From Muribaculaceae bacterium (GTDB lineage Bacteria; Bacteroidota; Bacteroidia; Bacteroidales; Muribaculaceae), in assembly GCA_009775225.1 (NCBI GenBank), contig VSPE01000029.1:1-27743 (forward strand): 27,743 bases of DNA, read 5' to 3'. The translations under genes were made by a program, and so were the position numbers. Below the pieces are notes generated by a model. It was not told where the DNA came from and did no database searches. It worked only from the letters and a program-made list of their open reading frames with translations. Shown piece by piece: positions 24,502 to 27,743 of this stretch. Every line of letters begins with the position of its first letter. The first letter of the stretch is position 1.

Positions 24502-25089
24502 TTATTTTAGCAATAATGTATCACAAGGTACCGGGAGATAGGGCCGATTTGACGGAGCCGCCAACCAATACATTAAATATAGCAGTTTAACAAGATTAGA
24601 ATTAAATCGTGCACTATCTATCCCACAGAAATAATCCACACAATTAAGGCTAAAAACCACTTTATAGTCTTTTACACGGTATAGCTCATTGTATACAGGG
24701 TTATAGCAATTATTCTTTAATGGCATTAATAATTGTGCAGCGTTTGCTAAAGAATCAAAGCCCCATGTAATGGAACCTATATTGTTTTTAAGAAATGAAA
24801 GAGTATCGAACGAGCCATTATCGGCAATAGGAATATTGTCACGCGTAGTTCCACTATACAAATAAATCCCCGATGAATCAGATGTAATTAAAGACCAGTT
24901 TTTTCCATAGTGGCCTGTATAATAAAATAAAAAATCATTACTATTTATGGATTTGCCTTCTTTACCCCAGATAGACTGCATCCATGATTGCCTATTAGAG
25001 GCAATACAATCAACAATAGTTGATTGCGCCATGCTTAATAGCACCAACACAAAAAAGACAATCAAGAAGGAAACTCGCAAACTTTTCAT
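24502..25089 (-). CDS. Small exported protein, candidate immunity partner
   Basis: This 195-residue protein has an N-terminal hydrophobic export signal or anchor (SLRVSFLIVFFVLVLLSMAQ). The rest is soluble, rich in aromatic residues, Asn and Ser, with five Cys after the signal region. I do not recognise a family. Its ATG overlaps the TAA of the RHS-tip gene by one base (TAATG), so the two are likely translationally coupled. Position directly after a toxin-like gene, small size and lack of enzymatic motifs suggest an immunity protein placed in the periplasm. That is inference from context only. Confidence 0.8.
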   Translation of the reverse strand: MKSLRVSFLIVFFVLVLLSMAQSTIVDCIASNRQSWMQSIWGKEGKSINSNDFLFYYTGHYGKNWSLITSDSSGIYLYSGTTRDNIPIADNGSFDTLSFLKNNIGSITWGFDSLANAAQLLMPLKNNCYNPVYNELYRVKDYKVVFSLNCVDYFCGIDSARFNSNLVKLLYLMYWLAAPSNRPYLPVPCDTLLLK

Positions 25090-25907
25090 TATCTAAAACT
25101 TGGTAAAAGAGAACATTCGGGAAACGCACCATTAGGGAGAGGACCATGGTTTGAGCCATCATTAATATAAGGAATTCCCATTACCCGCAATATGAGATTC
25201 TCTGTCTGAATAGCATCCACATGCTGATTTAGGTCTCCTCGCCCAACTGACAATGACCTCCCATGACCAATAATTTCATGTCCTGTAGTTACAGCTCTTC
25301 CATTAAGATGAATGGACTCATCTTTAAAGATTAATGAATATGATCCGTTCGTAATGGGAGTTGTAAGTCCCCCTCCTCCTTGGTTTTTGATAATGACAAC
25401 AGGAAAACCGCCATTGGCATTAAGAATACTCGAAATTGGTAAAATAGTACCAAATAATGGCGTAAAAACTTTTTCAGCGGAAAAAGATAAATTGCCAGTT
25501 GCCTCTAAATATTCCACCTTATGTATACTGTTAGAATTTATCGTATTAACTGCCATCTCTACTAACGCCTGTTGATCTACATTTAGCTTGCTTCCGTGAA
25601 ATGCTGCTGAAAGTGCGGCCGAGGATATGGGAGCAAATAATTTCCCATTCTGTTTTTTCCCTAATTGAACTATCAGATTTCTGAAATTAGCAAATATATC
25701 GCCGGGAAACATAGCCCTAAAATCTTTGACGGCCATTGCAGCATCCTTCTTGGTTACACCCTCAATTATACAACCTGTAGGATCTTTATACTTTATTGGG
25801 TTTGCTCCACAATATGAATATGGAGACAGATGTGAGAAAGCACTTGATATTGGCGAACACAACACAAGCATTAAAATGACAAATATTACAATTTTAAAAT
25901 GTTTCAT
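25089..25907 (-). CDS. Exported stand-alone RHS tip with HExxGH domain, toxin-like
   Basis: This 272-residue protein starts with a Sec signal (about residues 1-23). Immediately after it, at 28-45, comes SPYSYCGANPIKYKDPTG, the hallmark that closes the RHS-repeat core and precedes variable C-terminal toxin domains in polymorphic toxins. No RHS repeats precede it. The rest (about 47-272) is an unassigned domain with TTGHEIIGHGRS, an HExxGH motif (His210, Glu211, His215) like that of zinc peptidases, then DAIQTENLILRVMG with Glu236 and His229 as possible third ligands. The inferred role is a metallopeptidase-type effector. The gene overlaps both neighbours (ATGA upstream, TAATG downstream). Confidence 0.8.
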   Translation of the reverse strand: MKHFKIVIFVILMLVLCSPISSAFSHLSPYSYCGANPIKYKDPTGCIIEGVTKKDAAMAVKDFRAMFPGDIFANFRNLIVQLGKKQNGKLFAPISSAALSAAFHGSKLNVDQQALVEMAVNTINSNSIHKVEYLEATGNLSFSAEKVFTPLFGTILPISSILNANGGFPVVIIKNQGGGGLTTPITNGSYSLIFKDESIHLNGRAVTTGHEIIGHGRSLSVGRGDLNQHVDAIQTENLILRVMGIPYINDGSNHGPLPNGAFPECSLLPSFR

Positions 25908-26941
25908 TTCGGCAGTAAATTTTCTTGTGTATATTTTCGAGCTTCCAGAACTTGTCGTTTTCTATGCTGCCTGATTACTTCTGTTTCTTCAGTCATATAT
26001 GTTTTACCAAGCCTCCGTCTTGCATCATCCATTAAATATATCAGATATGAGACATAATCGTCACCCATATTGCCAGACTTCCTAAGATAATCATGAATTA
26101 TTCGTTCAAGCGACTTGCCACGTATTATCCAAGCGTTGGGGTACATCGGATAAAACTCCAATGAGCGACTTGCGCAGTAGTAGGTAAATTCATCATACCG
26201 ATTAAATTTTTCACAATATCCAAAGGCAAGATCAGCCATCTGACAAGCAACTGTTTCAACATCTGTCAAAGGCGTCATGTAAGTTCCGACATGTACAGCA
26301 GAATCAGATATTGCAAAATCTTGCTTAATCCACCAAGCAGGTTGCATCTGGTGAGTGGTCAACTCAAGGTTAATCCAATCCTCCGGCGTCAGATTATCTT
26401 CATCTTTATACATTATATAACAATGACTCGGAGAATGTGCCAATGACACTTTTGCACCGATTTCCTTTGCAAGAATCTTATACATCCATGGAAGAGAACG
26501 ACACTGCCCTTTATGGGTCTTCAGAACTTTAGAAACGAATTGATAATCCCATAATACTTTATCCATAAAAAACGAATCAAAATCATAAGTATATGGCAAA
26601 TACTGATTACCTGAGTATGGTCTAAAGAAATACTCGTTCATTGCCATCTGTTTGCCGGTCTTGTATGAGCTGAGTTCATTTACGACATAAAACAGATTAA
26701 GAAACTTAACTATTCGGTCTATTTCTTCGCAAAAATCAGTTCTATAGTCCAGATTTCCCTCATAATAAGCCCATTCAGCAAGAAAGACAGCTCTCTTTAT
26801 TGATAGAGAGTCGCGTCCGGCAAGCATATCTGACATTTCATTAAAAGCAGAAACGTAATAATCCTCTGCTGTCACATTTTGCGCTTCAACTGATAGATGT
26901 GATAGCAAAACAAGGAAAATATGTAGCCATAGTTTCTTCAT
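25904..26941 (-). CDS. Exported transglutaminase-like (cysteine peptidase fold) protein
   Basis: This 345-residue protein starts from the ATG at 26941, which opens directly onto a signal peptide (MKKLWLHIFLVLLSHLSVEA). The frame is open to an ATG 13 codons earlier, but that would bury the signal. The middle has KGQCRSLPWMYKILAKEIGA (Cys147) and LAHSPSHCYIMY (His173), then DWINLELT. This resembles the Cys-His-acid triad of transglutaminase-like proteins of Bacteroidota. The C-terminal part (PNAWIIRGKSLERI) looks like TPR-type helices. It is the first gene of the three-gene island operon and ends in an ATGA overlap. It could process or modify the next protein. No function is established. Confidence 0.78.
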   Translation of the reverse strand: MKKLWLHIFLVLLSHLSVEAQNVTAEDYYVSAFNEMSDMLAGRDSLSIKRAVFLAEWAYYEGNLDYRTDFCEEIDRIVKFLNLFYVVNELSSYKTGKQMAMNEYFFRPYSGNQYLPYTYDFDSFFMDKVLWDYQFVSKVLKTHKGQCRSLPWMYKILAKEIGAKVSLAHSPSHCYIMYKDEDNLTPEDWINLELTTHQMQPAWWIKQDFAISDSAVHVGTYMTPLTDVETVACQMADLAFGYCEKFNRYDEFTYYCASRSLEFYPMYPNAWIIRGKSLERIIHDYLRKSGNMGDDYVSYLIYLMDDARRRLGKTYMTEETEVIRQHRKRQVLEARKYTQENLLPK

Positions 26942-26987
26942 ATTTGTAAAATTAATACTTATCTGATTGAATTGCCTCATCTAACAG

Positions 26988-27003
26988 CATGTTTTACAAC
27001 ACA
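26988..27003. promoter_or_regulatory. Degenerate operator-like site E upstream of the island operon
   Basis: CATGTTTTACAACACA matches TATGyTnTACAACATA at all but two positions and keeps the invariant ACAACA half. Its centre is about 54 bases before the ATG at 26941. As the weakest of the five sites, it may be chance in AT-rich DNA. Confidence 0.35.
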
Positions 27004-27134
27004 ATATCAATAAATGCAAGATTTATATAAACTAATAATATATCTAAAACATTGATTTTACAGTGTACATGACCGATTTTATTAGATTGGGTTGTCAGTT
27101 TTACCAAAACAACAATATAAATCGCACATACTAT

Positions 27135-27205
27135 ACTGCGTTGTCGACGACGAAAAAATTAAGGCCGCGTTAGACATCTACCGCGACCTTATGGGTATCT
27201 GAGCG
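27135..27205 (+). pseudogene. Direct repeat, copy 2 (orphan aroB 3' fragment)
   Basis: This is the second copy of the 71-base aroB end. In the aroB frame it encodes the same 22 residues and stop (TGA at 27200-27202), but nothing upstream continues the frame. It lies 6 bases from the stop of the convergent DUF4252 gene, which suggests it is the original end of the chromosomal aroB, displaced by the island. Confidence 0.93.
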
Positions 27206-27211
27206 CAAGGG

Positions 27212-27661
27212 CTACTTTCGGGTTGCTTTCACCACATCTTCCGGCGTAAGCGTACCTGTAAGGATTACAATCACCAGCTCCGACGGCTCTCGGGTCATGA
27301 TAACGAAAGTGTTGTGTTCTTTATCTACTCTTTTATATAGTATATCCACATTTTCGGAGTCATCTTTCACGGTCATAAGTTTCTCGTAATTATGGAAGTT
27401 TGTGGCCGCTTTTTTTCCCAGGGTTACAGCCTGCGTACCACCTGCTTCGACAATTTCAACACTGTCGAGCTTGCGTACAAGGCTGTTTAAATCGAAGTTC
27501 TCGGTATCGACTTTCATCAGCCCCACAAGGTGAAGCATGGTTTTGGATATGTACACTGTCTCCACATTTTCCATATCCTCGCAAGAACGGAAGAAGGCGC
27601 TCTGAGCCTTGCCGGCAAGAGCCACGCACATAAGTACGGCGATTAGAATTGCTTTTTTCAT
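27212..27661 (-). CDS. DUF4252 domain protein, exported
   Basis: This 149-residue protein has a signal peptide (MKKAILIAVLMCVALAGKAQ) and a DUF4252-like body: FFRSCEDMENVETVYISKTML, then LVRKLDSVEIVEA, and a C-terminal FVIMTREPSELVIVILTGTL. Such proteins are common in Bacteroidota, often near ECF sigma-factor genes. No function is known. The ATG at 27661 is preferred to the GTG at 27673, as it gives a clean signal peptide. It converges on the orphan aroB end. Confidence 0.88.
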   Translation of the reverse strand: MKKAILIAVLMCVALAGKAQSAFFRSCEDMENVETVYISKTMLHLVGLMKVDTENFDLNSLVRKLDSVEIVEAGGTQAVTLGKKAATNFHNYEKLMTVKDDSENVDILYKRVDKEHNTFVIMTREPSELVIVILTGTLTPEDVVKATRK

Positions 27662-27692
27662 AATGTTTTTCACTAGTGTCTCTTAAAAAGTG

Positions 27693-27743
27693 TTAATCAA
27701 ATTCGAGGTCAAGAGTTGGATGGCAATTTGCTATTTGTGCTGG
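27693..27743 (-). CDS. Partial CDS, C-terminal 16 codons, product unknown
   Basis: A minus-strand frame enters from the right edge and ends at TAA (27695-27693), reading ...PAQIANCHPTLDLEFD. It would be the gene upstream of the DUF4252 gene, 31 bases away and codirectional. Too short to identify, and another minus frame also stays open here for 10 codons, so the frame is uncertain. Confidence 0.35.
   Translation of the reverse strand, partial: PAQIANCHPTLDLEFD

Larger units (their letters stand above)
24450..27134. mobile_element. Inserted island bounded by aroB 3'-end repeats
   Basis: This block lies exactly between the two 71-base repeats. It is visibly AT-rich against its flanks and carries three overlapping minus-strand genes plus about 190 bases without a gene on its right side (26942-27134), where no exact Bacteroidota promoter was found. 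Short inverted AGTATG (24453-24458) and CATACT (27127-27132) lie 2-3 bases inside the repeats. No integrase, transposase or other recombinase is encoded, so it would have to move by host homologous recombination or with help in trans, or be a remnant. Confidence 0.7.

Noticed and set aside
25089..25907. M49 peptidase paralogue of the 3460-5475 gene
   Set aside because: Only the HExxGH pattern is shared. Length, surroundings and the second M49 motif (EExxAD) are missing.
26942..26980. Earlier start for the transglutaminase-like protein
   Set aside because: It would place 13 polar residues before an otherwise ideal signal peptide.
24379..27205. Insertion sequence or composite transposon
   Set aside because: No transposase or recombinase frame, no long terminal inverted repeats, and the repeats are host gene sequence far too long for a target-site duplication.

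Overview
The window looks like a chromosomal segment of a gut-type member of the Bacteroidales (Bacteroidota), most like the Muribaculaceae or a close relative. Pointers are the PorQ-type outer-membrane protein of the type IX secretion system, a CblA/CepA-like class A2 beta-lactamase, the paralogous elongation factor EF-G2, an M49 dipeptidyl peptidase III, a DUF4252 protein, and several promoters with the Bacteroidota pattern (-7 TAnnTTTG, -33 TTTG). Most of the window has moderately GC-rich, strongly biased codon use. No rRNA, tRNA or CRISPR array was seen, and no gap without a gene exceeds about 300 bases.

Layout. 1-3434: start of an unidentified gene, a membrane protein of unknown function, YqgE, a FadL/OmpP1-type porin and ribosomal protein S15. 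3460-9345 (minus): dxr-rseP-rlmI-DPP III, a tightly packed and partly translationally coupled cluster. 9382-10262: a Crp/Fnr-family regulator with an operator-rich promoter. 10263-11977 (minus): periplasmic amidase and MlaD-type lipid-transport protein. 12075-15560 (minus): porQ-cmk-ispH-exonuclease-small membrane protein. 15682-16617: beta-lactamase. 16738-18894 (minus) and 19138-24446 (plus): divergent EF-G2 and lon-hydrolase-HAD phosphatase-aroB.

Accessory island. The last 71 bases of the aroB locus (3' coding end plus 3 bases) occur twice, at 24379-24449 and 27135-27205, with two synonymous differences. Between the copies lies a visibly AT-rich 2.7-kb block with three overlapping minus-strand genes: an exported transglutaminase-like protein, an exported stand-alone RHS tip followed by a domain with an HExxGH motif, and a small exported protein in the position of an immunity gene. 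The second copy sits 6 bases from the DUF4252 gene, so the ancestral order was probably aroB followed by DUF4252 in convergent orientation. This island is the best candidate for an undescribed system.

Regulation. A 16-base imperfect palindrome, TATGyTnTACAACATA, occurs between genes near the left edge, twice in the promoter of the Crp/Fnr gene, in the lon/EF-G2 divergent region, and in degenerate form upstream of the island operon. I infer that this is the operator of the Crp/Fnr protein encoded here. In Bacteroides thetaiotaomicron, EF-G2 is known to be controlled by the Crp-like regulator Cur (BT4338), which fits.
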